From positions 206,172,640 to 206,236,639 of the forward strand of contig NC_090942.1 in the NCBI RefSeq assembly GCF_040807025.1: a stretch of 64,000 bases of DNA, in the 5' to 3' direction. The translations under genes were made by a program, and so were the position numbers. The notes beneath the pieces are model-generated. The model worked only from the letters and a program-made list of their open reading frames with translations, made no database searches and had not been told where the DNA came from. The stretch comes from Struthio camelus. Taxonomy: Eukaryota; Chordata; Aves; Struthioniformes; Struthionidae. The first letter of the stretch is position 1; every line of letters starts with the position of its first letter. Of this stretch, positions 1-14,100 are shown piece after piece.

Positions 1-3000
1 TGCTATTTAAATGTGTCGTCCTAACCAACACAAAACAATAAGAGACTGTTCCAAGATACAGTGATTCAGAGGCTAGGAAGGACTATCACAACCATCTAGT
101 CGGTCTCCTAACAAAGACTATGTCAGCCTGCCTAGTAGTTTCAGCCTTAAGCCCGGAGCTTCTGCTGCACTGTACCATCACTTTTTGAAATCAAGCCTAC
201 TTCAGTTAATGACTTGAGGTAGACAGAGTCTAACTAATGGTTTTAGTGTTAACTTACTTTGACAATGAAATGCATACTACCAAAGACTGCCCTGAAAAAA
301 TTTGCCCCTTCCACCCAACAGACCTTGTTCTCGCTTGATTAAAGCCTGCCGGGGTAGAAGCCTCCTCCTCTTCACATAGCTATTTTTAACCTGCAATCGG
401 GGTACCTCCTAATCCTCCCTTAGATAACACCTGAGTTAGGACTGAGGTTACTACAAACATTAGCTGTCCTGAAATACGTGGGACCCAGGTTTTCAGTGAT
501 CCTGAGCACCTTCGGCTGTGTTGGCTCCAGGGTCGTACGTTTGTTCTTGTCTATCAGACCATGCACTTTTAGTCAGATAAATGCATTTTGTTTGTAGATG
601 TGGCTAATTAGTAAAGCAAGTCAGGTTCGCCTCTGGTCATTGCACATGTCTGGCCATAAAAAATAGAAATCATCTGGCCTAATTTTAGATGTCCATATGT
701 GAGCTCTCCCTAGGTTTCCTCTGTAGTCAAAGGACAGAGAAAGGAGGTGTGAGCTGTCTCCTCCTGACACAGACAGGTGAAGCTGGTCAGATTAGTAGCT
801 TTAGAAACCTTTCCATACAGTGGCCAAGTCAAAGTCAAAGGGCAGTTCTAGTTCTACACATAGCCTTTTGCGTGCTTATTGGAATATCCTTTGACCCCAG
901 TAATTGTAGGGAAGAAGTGAGACTGCGGTCCCAATTCCCTACTCTCCTTGGTATGCAAAAGGCATTTAGGGACACAGGTGCAGTGTCAACAGATAAAGTT
1001 GGTCCTTCAGGTGCTGGGAATCGTGGGGAAGGTCCAAGATATAGTCTCTCCTGACAGGGGGGTGAGATGTCCCTGCTCTGGGGGTGGTGAACCCCTAGAA
1101 CCCCCAGAACCTTATTCTCTCATTGCAAATATATTTTTTCCCCTCCGTTCCTCCTAACATAGGTATGAGGAATCTATGAGCAGATTTGGCTGCAGATACT
1201 GTGCAGACACACTCTGCAGTGCTGCTAGGAACATATCTCAGAGAAGTTTAGAGGAACATAAATGTGAGTGACCTTAGTTAACCACTATAGTAAGAACACT
1301 ACAGCAAACAAAGAGATGGCAGTATTCAAAGAAAAAGCCTGTTTATACTGAGATACCACGTGCCATCATAAAGACTGTGCAGATTTTTTAATCTATCTGT
1401 GCTCTATGATTTTACCTGGTTAGTTCCTCAGAAGGAACGAACTGAGTTCGGGGTACTCTATGACATTAGCAATAGGGTGCAATAGATCTGGAGAGCAAAA
1501 TAGCTGGTACTTATGACAAGATCATATATTATACATTATATATTTTTATACATATATTATATAAATAAATAAATAAATGTATTTATATATGTTTTCAGGA
1601 TTTTATCTTACTTCATACTAATTCTAGTCTGTCCCAAGGACTGAGTGCTTATTTGCTGTGGGAGTGCATTAGGTGCTCCTGGCGTCAATGCTGCAGGAAG
1701 TTAACCTTTATTTGAAAGGAATCCAGGTCACATCCACTTCATGAAGCCTGCCAAAGCACAGTAAACAGGCATGACTGCAATGTGCCTTCCTGACCTGACC
1801 TAAGACACCCATGTAGGTGCAACTTAAGAATGTTTAATGGGTTGAAGCATGAATGCTATTCATTGCCGGTTTCTATGGCACTATTGATCTTACAATTATG
1901 ATGAGACGATGATGATTTACAGAACACAACTCTTCTCCAAAAAGCACCTTCTTTGGAAAATTCCTAATCCCGCTGACTTTGTCCAGTGCATGCCTTTAAT
2001 TTCCAGAATTAGATGGATCCCACAGCAAAGTGATGGCTCTGAGCAGGACTCTGTGCTGTATCTTTTCCTCCTTGAGCAGTCTAGGTGCCTTTAACTCCTT
2101 TGAGGTTTACTGAAGGATGCTTTCTCTTATTACTGAGTAAAATGTGCATTGTTATAGCTACCGAGACAGCAGACTAGTCATTGTAAGACAGGATTATGAC
2201 TTCATTACAAGGTGAGATCCTTAGGATCTGGCAGTACAGGAGAAAGCCCTTGTTTGAACATGTTATCTGCAACAGTAGCAAAGAGAATCCTCAAGGCTGA
2301 AAGACTTTAAGTGTCTTTTTCTGTTCAGTGAAATATAAAAAAAAATCTGTCTAGATGAGCTGCATGAGTAATGAAAGTGCTTGAGCCCTCTAGGGAAACT
2401 GTCACTGCCTTGCAGGATTGGGCTCCCTTTGCATCTGGCAAAGGGAAATTTGAAAAAGATAACAGTAGGAGATGATTGCTGCTGCTAACATGGATGAAAA
2501 ATGAGTGCAGCTGTGCTGGGTTTTGCCCCCTGCACGGTAACAACCTTTCTAGGAACAAAGAGATAAAATGTGCTATGGGATTTAACGGAAAGTGGGATGA
2601 AACATCAGGGCTGAAGATGCCAGAGACAGGAGGAGAAGGAAACTATTCCCAGTCAACGCTGCTGGTCCAGCATTTGCTTCTTAAATCGTTCTGTAAAGTC
2701 TTTGGTGGACGCAGACATCTGGCATACTGAGATAACCCAGCTTTGAGCTTGGAAAAGGCTCTCCTGCTGTATGCTCAACGCGAGTAGTCTCTTAAAGAAA
2801 AGAGTCTGCGTGGCACACTTGTGTAAGGGCTGAAAATCTAGTGCTGCTTGGGCTGTTTGGGCCATGAGATTCTCATTAGCCCATCGTGGGGGATGCAGAT
2901 TTTCAAGATGTGGCTAAGACCCGTTTTATTCACTCTTCTATGATGATTATAGTAATACTTCTTGCTACATGCAGTGCTGAGAGAGGAAGGTCCCTTGGCG

Positions 3001-6000
3001 TGCCTGAATGTCACACAATGTAAAATACCATGGTGATCCCTGTGATGAAGAGACTCCCTGGACTCTTCATCAGTCTCTCAGCAGGGGAAAAGAAAGCTCA
3101 TGCGAAAGGGATGTTTACACTGATGATATTCAAATGAGTAATGTATAAATAAAATGATATTTAAGCATTATCTTTACTCCTCTGTAAATTTCCCCAGGCA
3201 AAATTACCCACAATGGTGCTTAACCTTCCTCAGGGGATCCATAGCTGTTGACAATATTTTCTTTCCTGTCTGCTACAGTTCAGGGAGAAAAATATTCCTT
3301 ACTGTACTGACATAGCCCACAAACTTGCCGAGGCCCAAATGTGAAATGCTTGTCTTAAGAAAAGACAGGAGGAGGAAGAGACCTGAATAACAGCAAGAAC
3401 AGTCAATAAGAGAAATTTGCACTCACATTAAATTCATCTCTTTGATTTAATATTTCCATAAGTTGTTACAAAATTCAGCATTTTGTAGGTAAGAATAAAA
3501 ACTCACTGTAGTGAACAGCTGCTGGATAACATGGTTGTGCAGAACAGAAATATTCTAGGGCCAAAAATCAACGCTCAGAGGGGACTGAATGGCTCAAGCT
3601 ATGGGTGAGCATATGGAGGCTTCTACAAAGATCTTCACACTTTGAAATTGGCCCAGATCAGTAGAAACAGAAACTGATTTCCAACTGATGCCCTTTTCTG
3701 ACGACGTTAGTTATAATCTGCCAAGTTAATATGACCTCTCTTTCCAATTTCAAGAGGGCAAATGCTTCTATTTCCTGTTTACACTGTGTTTCTCACTGAG
3801 GTAAAAAGCAATCAGCTTTTAGTGTGAAAAAAAATTGTCCTCAAAGATGGAAACAATTCCTCTAAGTCAGGGCAGTTGATATTCCTGGAGGAAATAGGAA
3901 GGAAATTTGCACAGCCATAGACCGTACACTGGGGTACAGCGCCTAGACTAGTCAGTCTTCTGGCGTATGCAACAGGTATGTCACAGGGTTATGTGCAGGG
4001 TTATCATTGTACAAGGAACAGGAGAAATGAATAAGTAAATGAGTGGTGTAGCAAAGCATGGTCAGGGGAGAGTTTGACTATCTTGCTTTTATATCTGCTT
4101 TGGTGCGGTGGGATGTGCTCCTTTATTTGAACCCTAGAAGAACTTCAGTCTTACCGCTTGAGCAAAGGACAACTTAGGCAGTGAGGGCAAGTGAACGATT
4201 TGATTGACTGGGAGCTAAAAGTCATGAGAAACATAGTGACAAATGAAGTTTTAAGGACACAGGATGATTCCAGAAGAGCTTCACTTCTCCCTATTAAAAA
4301 TGCAAAGGATGCTGAGCAGGGACTTACCTCAAGCACACTTATTGCTCCAGCATAGTCAGTGACTGAGCTCTGCTAAGGAAAAAAAACCCACTAAACTCAG
4401 ACTATAAATTTGATGATTGTAATCTATCAGCCACTGATAATATTAGCATATGCTGAAACTGGAGGATTCTACTCAACCTTAACTGCGAACTGAGTGTTGG
4501 TGAGTAGGGCTGTCTTTGTCTGCCAGAGAAGAGCTCTTTTCTGTCTTATTGCAGCAAGATTATTTAATTCTAGAAAATAATATCTTCCACTTAGAAGATC
4601 AAATGGAAAATGCTGGTTTTGAGCAAGTATTTAGATGTGCAAGTCAGCTGTACTATTGCCTGGGCAAGTGAGCAATGTCAGAAACATCAGGTTTGTGTAT
4701 GTGACTCACTTGACAATTTTTTTGGAGGAAGCCTGTTTCAGGACAGTTGTGCTACTGGCAGCCTCGACGACTGGCTGGCATTCCCATTAGGAACTGGGAA
4801 GGGTGAAAGATCCCTCCTGGACTTCTCCAGCCTCAGTGGAAGGGGACTGTGCAGGTACAGCGAGGTTCATGCATGGTGGATGTGGTCACTGGTGTGTGAC
4901 CAGAGCCTTGACATGAATGGTTATGTCATTGCATGTTCTAAGGCATGTTTACTGGAGAACACAAAAGCTTACTAGGTTATACAAGACCTCATCGGTAGGT
5001 TTTCTTTTTCCTATTTAGACTCAAACTAACACTCTCAGATCCAGGGACAGATTTTACACTTTGGATCATTTTGTTCCTCTATAAACAGATGAGTACAGAT
5101 TAAACACTCTTCCTATGCTCTACTCGGTAGATTACTGTAACCAGACACTTCCAAGACTTAGAGTAAGTGGTTGCTGTTTCTCCTTGCCCACTGCTTACAT
5201 TTCTATAGGATTCTCATCATTTCAAGTCTGAATGGGAGCAGTGGGCAGCCCGTCATGAATCTATTACCTGACTCTTTCTGTAAATCTTACTCATTTACGT
5301 TTGTACAGAAGAACTTTAAATCTCAGTGACCTATCTACAGCTCTGTTCATCTGCAACAGAAGAAAAGTGGCCCAGACTGCTCGTACTTCTTCACTTCCCT
5401 GGCTGAAATGAGTCCATGGCCTGCAGTCCTGAACACCCACTGGAGCACAATGGGCTGTGCTGTCCCAGAGACTCCAGCTGCCCCAGAGCTCCCATGGCTC
5501 TGTGCGTCCTCCCCTCTCACCTCCCTGCAGAAGGTGACATTGCAGCTGCAACACAACAGTTTCCTGACAGAGTACAACCTGCACAGAATGAGGCTAATAT
5601 CACCCAGGTATATTAGTTTCTCTTCTGAGCACTAGGAAAAAAATTCTTTTTTTGCAAGCTAACTGTATGTGCTGTAGATTATATCCGTCATACTCCTGTC
5701 TACATTACTTGCATTAATCTAGTACAGCGTGGGATGAAAATGTGCCCCTGAGACTGAGCATGTACGTAACTTTAACTACCAGCTGCCAATGTGGATGCAA
5801 AGTTATCTCTTCAAACTACGCATAAAAACCCTGTGGATGGTGACGTTAAGTAGCTATCTTGTATGCAATGCAGGCATTACATTTGTGTTCGTGTGTTGAC
5901 ACATCATTATATTTCTCAGCAAGGCAAATTAGAGCAATGATGTGAGATTTTGTCTTGAGAGCATGAGGATTTTTTTATAGTTCTGAAATCAGCATTAAAA

Positions 6001-9000
6001 CAGACTGTAAAATGGGATGTAAATATTATTATGATGAGTTATTCCTTCCTGCTTACTAAGAAGCAATAGACATCACTGGTAGAAGCCAGCATATCCAATA
6101 ACAATAATTTGTATTGTTTTTCACAACTGCCGCACACATTGATTGCTTTTACTTTTAGGAACCAAAGATACTGTTACAGATACTCAAAGGAAAACTCCTC
6201 ACCTTTTTTATATGGTAGCCATGGCTAACCACCTCCTCAGCTAGTTGCTTTGTTCTACACTTGATGTGAAGGTACCCATACGAGATCTTCCTTTTCTATC
6301 TCTTTTTAACTTTCTGCTACCAGTTCTGCTTTCGCGGTGAGCATGTGCAGCAAACCTTGCTACACAGGTTCCACGAGACTTGTTTCTTTTCTGGGTATAG
6401 CTGCATGGCACCCTATGTTATAGGAGCCTACAAGAACGGGTTCCCCATGTCCATGTGGTGCCTTGCGGACTGCTGGCAAGCTGATGTGTGTTGCCAGAGC
6501 CACTGTGGTATAACCTTGGACTGTGGTATAACAGTCCTTTCCCCTCCCTGACCCTAAGAGCCATAAGTTCATTAACTGGGACCACAGCCCTCAGACTCTT
6601 ATGAGATCCTCATCTAGGGAGGAGAACTGGTGTCGGGGGGACTGCAGCCACCTAGCTGTGTTTTACCATTTTTGGGCACCACCTCTTAGTTTAGTCCTCA
6701 GGTAGGCCATCTACTCTGATTAGCCAATGGGCCTCTGGGCTGACCTGTTATTACAAACCTTCGCAGAAAGGACGCTTCCACATAAAAGCTGAACAAGCAT
6801 ATGTACAACTCAACATACCACAGGATCCCCTCTTCCCTGCGTGCGTACCTGTTCAGTTTCCCCTCTTCTCCTTCCTGTTTTCAAAGAGGTATATTTAGAC
6901 ACAAAAATAGTCAGGACTGGGCCTCCTGAGATCTCCCCTAGGAAGGTGTTCCGCAGTGCAAAGCACTCCCTGCAAAGCTACTGTGTCATGGACATTAGTA
7001 GTTTTAGCGGCTATGTTTAAACTTTCAGTTGGTGGACATAGCTATCTGCTTTGACTCCACACGCTTCCCAGGGAGGGAGAGGGCTGGGTGAGCCCCAGAC
7101 TTTCACTATGCCCTGGCTTTCATAAAGAGGAAGCTTGGCTACAAAATCTGGAAGGACTCCATGATATATACTCGTTGCTCACATAGCTGTGGCAACAGAG
7201 GATAATCTGGCATACATAATAACATATATGTTTAGCAGCAGTTGCCTTTCAGTAAATGTTACTGATACCACGTGTGACCTTCCGCATGTTGCAGAACACA
7301 TTATACCAGTTTGAAACCAGTAGCTTTTGCCACAAATAACTTCCCAAAAAGTCATCCTGTCTTCAAGTGAAAGAGCAAAGTGGAGGGAACATACCATTTT
7401 GCCTGGTCATTTGCTCTGATGGTTGGTCATCTTTGTTCTGAAAATGGTATGCCTTATTTCTAGTTCAAATGCATCTGACTTCAGTTTCTAGCTGCTGTGA
7501 CTCATTTTTCTCTGCTAGGTGAAGGAGCGTTGTGGTACTGAACATACCCTCTGCAGTTAGGTCACCCTTCAGCCATCTCTTTGATACGGTAACCACAATG
7601 AGTGCTTTAAGTCTCATAAGGTATTTTCTCTAGCCCTCAAATCATTCTAATGAATCTTTTCTGCATGCTCTCCAATTTTTTGTCAGATCCTAGAAGTGAG
7701 CAAAATATTTCGATAGCAATTTCTGTAAATAGAAACGAACTGAACTGCCAGCTGCTGTCTGCTTCTCTGCTGTTTGTTCATTCAGCAATCGCTGCCGTTG
7801 GCACCCCCCGATGGGAGCTCACTGTTTACCAGCCTGTCCACGTTGACCCCTTATCGTTTTCAGAGGCCTTGTTTTCCAGCAGCGGTGCGGCTTGCATTCC
7901 TTCTTCCTAGATACAGAACTTGATGCTTGACTGTTCCAGACATTAAATTTTGTATTTCACCTGATGATAGCTTAAGGCAAAAATAGATAAACCTCTTGAG
8001 AGAAAGGATGCAGGTTTCTCTCCATACTATCTAGCCTCATTACTGCACTATAAAGACTCCTTTTTGCTCATTTTCGCTCTGATTCCTCAAATCTGCACTG
8101 ACGATCGGGAGGGCAGAGTCACCAAGAGTGAAGAGTGATTCTGTGGCAGCCCCGATGGTATCCTCGGGGCTGGGGTGCTCCTCTGGGTGATAGAGGCTTG
8201 GGTCAAAACTTGTCCTTAGGATTTATCTCCCCATCTCCCTGGGTGATTGCTCTGACCACCAGGCTTTTGGGTCCTCTTCAGCTTAAAACAAGAGGAGTGA
8301 GTCAGTCATGCTTACCTAGCAGAAAGGTCACAACCTCAGAGGAGAAGTTTGTTTCAGAGGGTCAATCTCAGGCTCTCTTAGGCACTCTGGCAGAAAGATG
8401 GCAAAGTTAACACGAAATCCGTTTCAGGACAGACATTAGCATTTCCAGAGAAAATGCACTATTTCCAGAAAAAAGCACCCATTTTCAGGTGCTTTCCTCT
8501 TCTTACTTGCTGCAGAGGAGTCTTAAGTGGCTAGTGCAGGGTAGGAGCCCTGAGGCAGGGGTCTAAAGGTACTATTTAAGCCCCTTCATGGAGCTGGAAA
8601 CAAGTTCCCCAGTTCCTTTTTTATGCTTAAAAAAGCTGGAGTTGTATAATTTGATTACATAATGCTGTAGAGCTATGAAGTTAAGGATACTGGACCATGT
8701 TTTAGGAAAAATGAAATGGAAAGAACAGAGACCAGAATTTAGACATAAATACAGAAGTTTCAGCTGTGGATGAAATTTTTGTCTCGTAATGACCAGCTAC
8801 TAAGATGGGTACAACAGGAAGATCTTTATTTTGCGTGCCAGTGAGCATGTGATTTTTTTCTTGCCCTTGTAGTTCTATGAAAATTAATTTTTCATCTGAA
8901 CACTAATTTCAGTGGGTGAGGTACTGGTCCCCTATTTTTCTTTTAAGAGTTTTCTGGTCATGTTTACATTTCTGAATCAGCTAAGGTCTTCTGAATGAAA

Positions 9001-9703
9001 AGCTAAAAGAAATCTATACTGAATGAATTAGATGCATCCTGTAATGCCGTAATGTACACTAAAACCGTGATTTACACTGGAGCTGTTTTTGACATAAAGT
9101 TTGGGTGAACTTGTGTCTGTTGTAAATGAGATCATTTACAGGGATTTGACTGCCTGAATTAAGAAATTATTTTATTTCAAGCACTGCAAATTCTGTATAA
9201 AAAAATTTATGATTATTTCCAGCACAGTTAAATGAAGTACATTGCTAATATATATGTGTTGTTCTCCTCCTTGAAAAAAAGCAAAAACAGATTTTCTTGA
9301 ACGTTTCCATTACCTTTCAAGCAGTACACATGGACATTTAATGGCAAGCAGAATATGAACTATGACAGGAAAATGGCCATTGACACCTAAAATCTATGAA
9401 AATTGTTTCTAAGACAAAAACAAAGTAGGATGTTCCTGGTTTTATTCTGCACGTCTTTTAATTCTAAAATATAGATCTCACCACCTATCGGCTGTTTGGC
9501 TCTTCATGCCTGGTAATTTCCCAAGTGCACAGAGGGGTAGAGTGAAATAAAAGTTAAAGCAATTCCAAATAAAGATATATTTGCCTTCAGCATTGTTCTT
9601 CTTCCTTCAAAGTGAAAGCATATAGTGAAAAAATCTTTTTAACATCAAAGTCAACACTTTGTTTATCACTTGTCATCCAGGAAAGAAATTCTTAAACCTC
9701 TTT
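1..9703. other. Intergenic DNA upstream of GUCY1A2, no gene seen
   Basis: AT-rich single-copy-looking DNA. No ORF in this stretch exceeds about 121 codons, and none shows a recognisable domain, a plausible exon chain or biased codon use. I saw no tRNA, rRNA or CR1 3' end here. The only obvious low-complexity tract is the AT/ATAA-rich block near 1523-1590. A 12-bp direct repeat (CTGTGGTATAAC) occurs at 6503 and 6521. In mammals the region 5' of GUCY1A2 is a long gene-poor interval before CWF19L2. I see nothing here that identifies a neighbouring gene. Confidence 0.6.
1523..1590. repeat. AT-rich low-complexity tract with (ATAA)n
   Basis: A run of almost pure A/T contains about four and a half ATAA units near 1560-1578, flanked by TATATA-type sequence on both sides. 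It is a simple repeat without gene content. Confidence 0.8.
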
Positions 9704-11066
9704 CTGCTGAAAGGAGAGGTGCCTGAGGACTGGAAGAAAGCCAATGTCACGCCAGTCTTCAGAAAGGGCAAGAAGGAGGAGCCAGGAAACTACAGGCCTG
9801 CCAGCCTCACCTCCACCCCTGCAAAGCTAATGAAACAGCTCCTCCTTCAGGTCCTCTCTAAGCATCTGGAGGACAAGAAGGTGATCCGCAGTAGTCAGCA
9901 CGGATTCACCAAAGGGAAATCATGCTTGACCAATCTGATAGCCTTCTCTGATGGAATGAGTGGCTGGGGAGATGAGGGGAGAGCAGTGGATGTTGTCCGT
10001 CTGGACTTCAGCAAGGCTTTGGACACTGTCTCCCACCACATCCTCCTAGGTAAGCGCAGGAAGTGTGGGCTGGATGAGTGGACGGTGAGGTGGATTGAGA
10101 ACTGGCTGGATGGCCGAGCTCAGAGGGTTGTGGTCAGTGATGTGGAGTCTAGTTGGAGGCCTGGAGCTAGCGGTGTCCCCCAGGGGTCAGTGCTGGGTCC
10201 AGTCTCGTTCAATATATTCATCAATGACCTGGAGGAAGGGACAGAGTGCACCCTCAGCAAGTTTGCTGATGATACTAAACTGGGGGGAGTGGCTGACACA
10301 CCAGAAGGCTGTGCTGCCCTTCAGAGGGACCCGGACAGGCTGGAGAGCTGGGCGGAGAGAAACCTCCTGAAGTTCAACAAAGGCAAGTGCAAGGTCCTGC
10401 ACCTAGGCAGGAATAATCCCAGGCACCAGGACAGGCTGGGGGTTGACCTGCTGGAAAGTAGCTCTGCCGAGAAGGACCTGGGAGTGCTGGTGGACAACAA
10501 GTTGACCATGAGCCAGCAGTGTGCCCTTGTGGCCCAGAAGGCCAATGGGATCCTGGGCTGCATTAGGCAGAGTGTTGCCAGCAGGTGGAGGGAGGTGATC
10601 CTGCCCCTCTACTCCAGCCCTGGGGAGGCCTCACCTGGAGGACTGTGTCCAGTGCTGGGCTCCCCAGTACAAGAGAGACATGGCACTCCTGGAGAGAGTC
10701 CAGCGGAGGGCTACCAAGATGATTAGAGGGCTGGAGCACCTCTCCTAGGAAGAAAGACTGCAAGAGCTGGGCCTGTTCAGCCTGGAGAAGAGAAGACTGA
10801 GAGGCGATCTCATCAACGTGTACAAGTATCTGAAGGGGGAGTGCCAAGAGGATGAGGCCAGCCTCTTCTCCGCGGTGCCCAGCGACAGGACAAGAGGCAA
10901 CGGGCAGAAACTGAACCACAGGAAGTTCCACCTGAACCTGAGAAAAAACTTTTTGACTGTGAGGGTGACAGAGCATTGGAACAGATTGCCCAGAGAGGCT
11001 GTGGAGTCTCCTTCCCTGGAGATACTCAAAACCTGCCTGGACAGGATCCTGGCTAACGTGATCTAG
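9704..11066 (+). pseudogene. CR1 ORF2 reverse transcriptase remnant, frameshifted
   Basis: The frame open through 9659-10726 (355 codons, of which about the first 15 are flanking sequence) carries the RT core. It shows [16 protein letters not shown], then [15 protein letters not shown], motif A with LDFSKA (Asp codon at 10004), [10 protein letters not shown] starting at 10172, and the catalytic FADD box starting at 10262. The family frame is lost near 10605-10612, where one extra base appears to follow a conserved LYS. It continues one frame over and meets a TAG at 10746-10748. It then stays open through MYKYLKGE (10818) and [17 protein letters not shown] to a natural stop at 11064-11066. The catalytic residues are intact, but the protein is truncated at both ends and cannot be functional. 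It would not act on the host gene. Confidence 0.9.
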
Positions 11067-11153
11067 AGGTCCCTGCTTGAGCAGGGAGGTTGGACTAGAT
11101 GATCTCCAGAGGTCCCTTCCAACCTAAACGATTCTGTGATTCTGTGATTCTGT
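9704..11153 (+). mobile_element. CR1 LINE, 5'-truncated, nearly intact RT (copy 1)
   Basis: This is a chicken-repeat-1 family non-LTR retrotransposon. Sequence similarity starts abruptly near 9704 inside the ORF2 reverse transcriptase, so ORF1 and the endonuclease are missing: the usual 5' truncation of target-primed insertion. The element ends in GGTTGGACTAGATGATCTCC followed by the family tail of ATTCTGTG units at 11131-11153. The body is GC-richer than its flanks. It lies about 30 kb upstream of the GUCY1A2 promoter in the same orientation. I saw no clear target-site duplication, which is normal for CR1. Confidence 0.95.
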
Positions 11154-14100
11154 AAAGCCAGGAGTGTATAAAAGCCTCGCTGGATGCATATCACTGTTAG
11201 CGTCACATTACTGAGATCAGCTGGACCTTTCATCTGACCTAGGATGGAAGTTCTTCTATTCTTACTAAATCCAAATATGCATCAAACAAAGCAGGAACTC
11301 TATTTTTGTTAATAATTCTGCAGACTAAAAAGTGTGTGTTCCAGCTGCTGTGTCTTTATACCCTGCCGTGGAAATGAATAATAAATTGCTTTTAGCATCC
11401 TTTGAAGAAAACATATCTGTGTACGGCCTTTTCACATTACAAACAAAAAAGAAAATCTATGCTTGAACAAGAATATTTACTTTTTGTATTCAAAGTCACT
11501 ATTCACCATTCTCCTCCTGTTGTGTCGTGCAGAGCACACAGCTGATATCACCTGACTTACATGGTCAATCACACAGTCCAAAAATCTATTAGTACACAGT
11601 GCAGATGATCTGCTGCCTAAAAATGACTCAGAAATAATGGATTATATGGATTGCTTTGTAAAATTGCTTACTGAGATAAGCACCAGATTCATTAGGAATA
11701 TTTCCTTATTGGTGAAAAAATCGACTGGGGATTTCTGTGCTTTAAAAATCATTGTCAGAGTCCTGGGAAAGCTTCCTCAGCTGCTGCATTTGGGTCACAA
11801 CACACTAGATCCAGGTTCGCTTTAGCTTTTCCTCATTGAATTAGACTGTGGCTGTTTTGCTCCTTTTGGCTTCCTTGCCTAGAACAGGCTCTTTGCCTCT
11901 TTTCTTTCCATGAGATGAGATTTTGCCGCCCAGCAGCCTTGGACCACCTGTACTGAAGCTGTCCCTTCAGATTGCTAGAAGTTTAAATAAATTTTTTCCA
12001 AGAGATTTCACCATGAGCACTCTGTATTTACAGTTTTCTCTCCAGGGACACACGGTAAAAGCAAACTACGCCCAGGATTTGTAAGATTTTCAAATAACAA
12101 CCCTGCTTTTAATATAGAGTAGTACAGATCTAGACAAAGCTATAAAACACCTGTACACAATTCAATGCCTCATTTCCCTCCTCATTTGTGAGTCCTCTGG
12201 GGAATACAGCGCACTTCTGCACATGGCTTCTTCGGGCTGCAGATATCTTTCTTCTGCAGCTAATTTCCTCCCTCCTTAGCTGTTTCTACAGTGCAAATGA
12301 TCTAATTTCTATAAAAGCAGATCCTTCTGCTGTTCTCTCCTGCTCAAGCTTCCTTGTTGTCTTTAAGCCCCTCTAAGTTTCCTTTTGTTGGCACTCCCTT
12401 AATTTGTTTCATCAATCCCTTACTAAACTGGTTGGTTAGTTAGCGACTAGCCCACCGTGAAAACATGTTTTACCCTTTATCGCTGCCTTGTTTGTCTAAG
12501 GAAGTGCCTCTCAAATGAGCAGTCACCAAAAGTTACTAGTCCTCTTCTGCTGGTCTCAGCTAGGAGCATCATTTTCCCTGCCACCTCCCGAGGCTTTGGT
12601 CTCTGTACGAAATCAGTGTTCAGCAGAGAGGGTAACCAGGCTTCCACATGGGGACAGATGCAAACCTTGTCATCAAAAAAACCAAGCTGTATAAAGGCAG
12701 AACATCCAGGTCTGTACACCCACCTCGTGCTCAGGCAGGCGCAGGGTGCTTTGTCAGAGATTTTGCTTGAGCAGTGTTTCTGTCCCTAGCCTGGAATAGT
12801 TTTACATCCCCTATATAACCATGTACTCGCAAGACTTCTTTTCTCTATTGGGGCATACCTGCCTGCTGGAACCTGCACTCCTCTGGGTTTACCTGCCTTC
12901 AGTCCCACTATTTAGATCAAAGTGCTCCCAGAAGTTTCCAGGTGCTTTCGTACAGCTCCACAAATCACCCACAGAGAATAGGTGACATCCACAGAAAAGG
13001 CTGCCACCCTGGCCACAGTGTAAAGCGCCAAGACTTCAGAAGATTCTTTGGTTTTGTTAGCTTTTTAGTTAAGCAGTTTATTTTGGTCTGGTCCTCTGAG
13101 GCTGGATGAGGTATGCGTTTGTTTAAAACTTGGTCCTGCAGATGAACACTGGCAGCTTTCAATTTTCAGTCTCTGGGGCAGTTTTCAGTCCTTCACCCCC
13201 CCCTTTAGCAAACACATGCCCAGGCTGTGTTTGCTATAACATTCATTTTTCTTCTTTTACCACGGGCCAACTGATCTAACATGCTTAACTTGCACATGAC
13301 GGCCAACATCCGCTTGCAAAAGGAAGGATTTGGCCAAATGTCACCTTTGCAACTTCCCACTGGCAAACTTGGTCACCAAATGCCTGGTTGTTTAGTATAT
13401 GCCAGAGTTAGTTTGTTATAAATGCAGCACTTTCCCTCTATACCCTGACAGAACACCAGTCTCTTTTACTAAGCAGGCATACTTCTCTCAGGCTTCGGCC
13501 TGAACCTTGGGCAAGCTGCTAAACAAATAAATAAACAAACATACGGAAAAGTAAGCAGCATAGGAAGGGGTGACATTCCTCGGCAATCTTAGCTTTTTCA
13601 TACCACACAGGCTTTCTTGTCTTTTTTCCCAACTCAACTGTCAGAACTGTTTCAAACTAGACACCCCAGTAACCTTTGATATTCCCTCCAGACTTCTCCC
13701 TGTCATAGAGAATCCAAAAGCAAAAATCTTTATTCTCAAAGAAATTAGAAACCTTGCTTTCTGCAAATGCTCACTTCTTGAGGTTCTCCATAGGATTAGA
13801 GTATAAATGTAAGTCTCTATTCCAGATATAGTGCAGAACAGCTACTGTGACCAGAAGGTAACAGATAAAAGACACTTAGTTTATGTACCATTTAATTTTA
13901 TTTCTATATCTACTTGTTTATAAATCCCCTTTTGTTAGTAGCTGCACAACATAAGAATTGAATAAAAGGAAAATGAGCTATGTCTTGTTCTTCTTGTCAG
14001 GTTTAACTGCTGATAAAATATGAGAGAGATCACAGTTCACCCAATAAAAAATGAACGGGAGACTTGAGTTCCTTTGGGTGTCTGCCAGCAGATATCAGCT

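Noticed and set aside
10563..11029. Minus-strand ORFs of 137 and 94 codons
   Set aside because: They are antisense shadows of the 3' half of CR1 copy 1.
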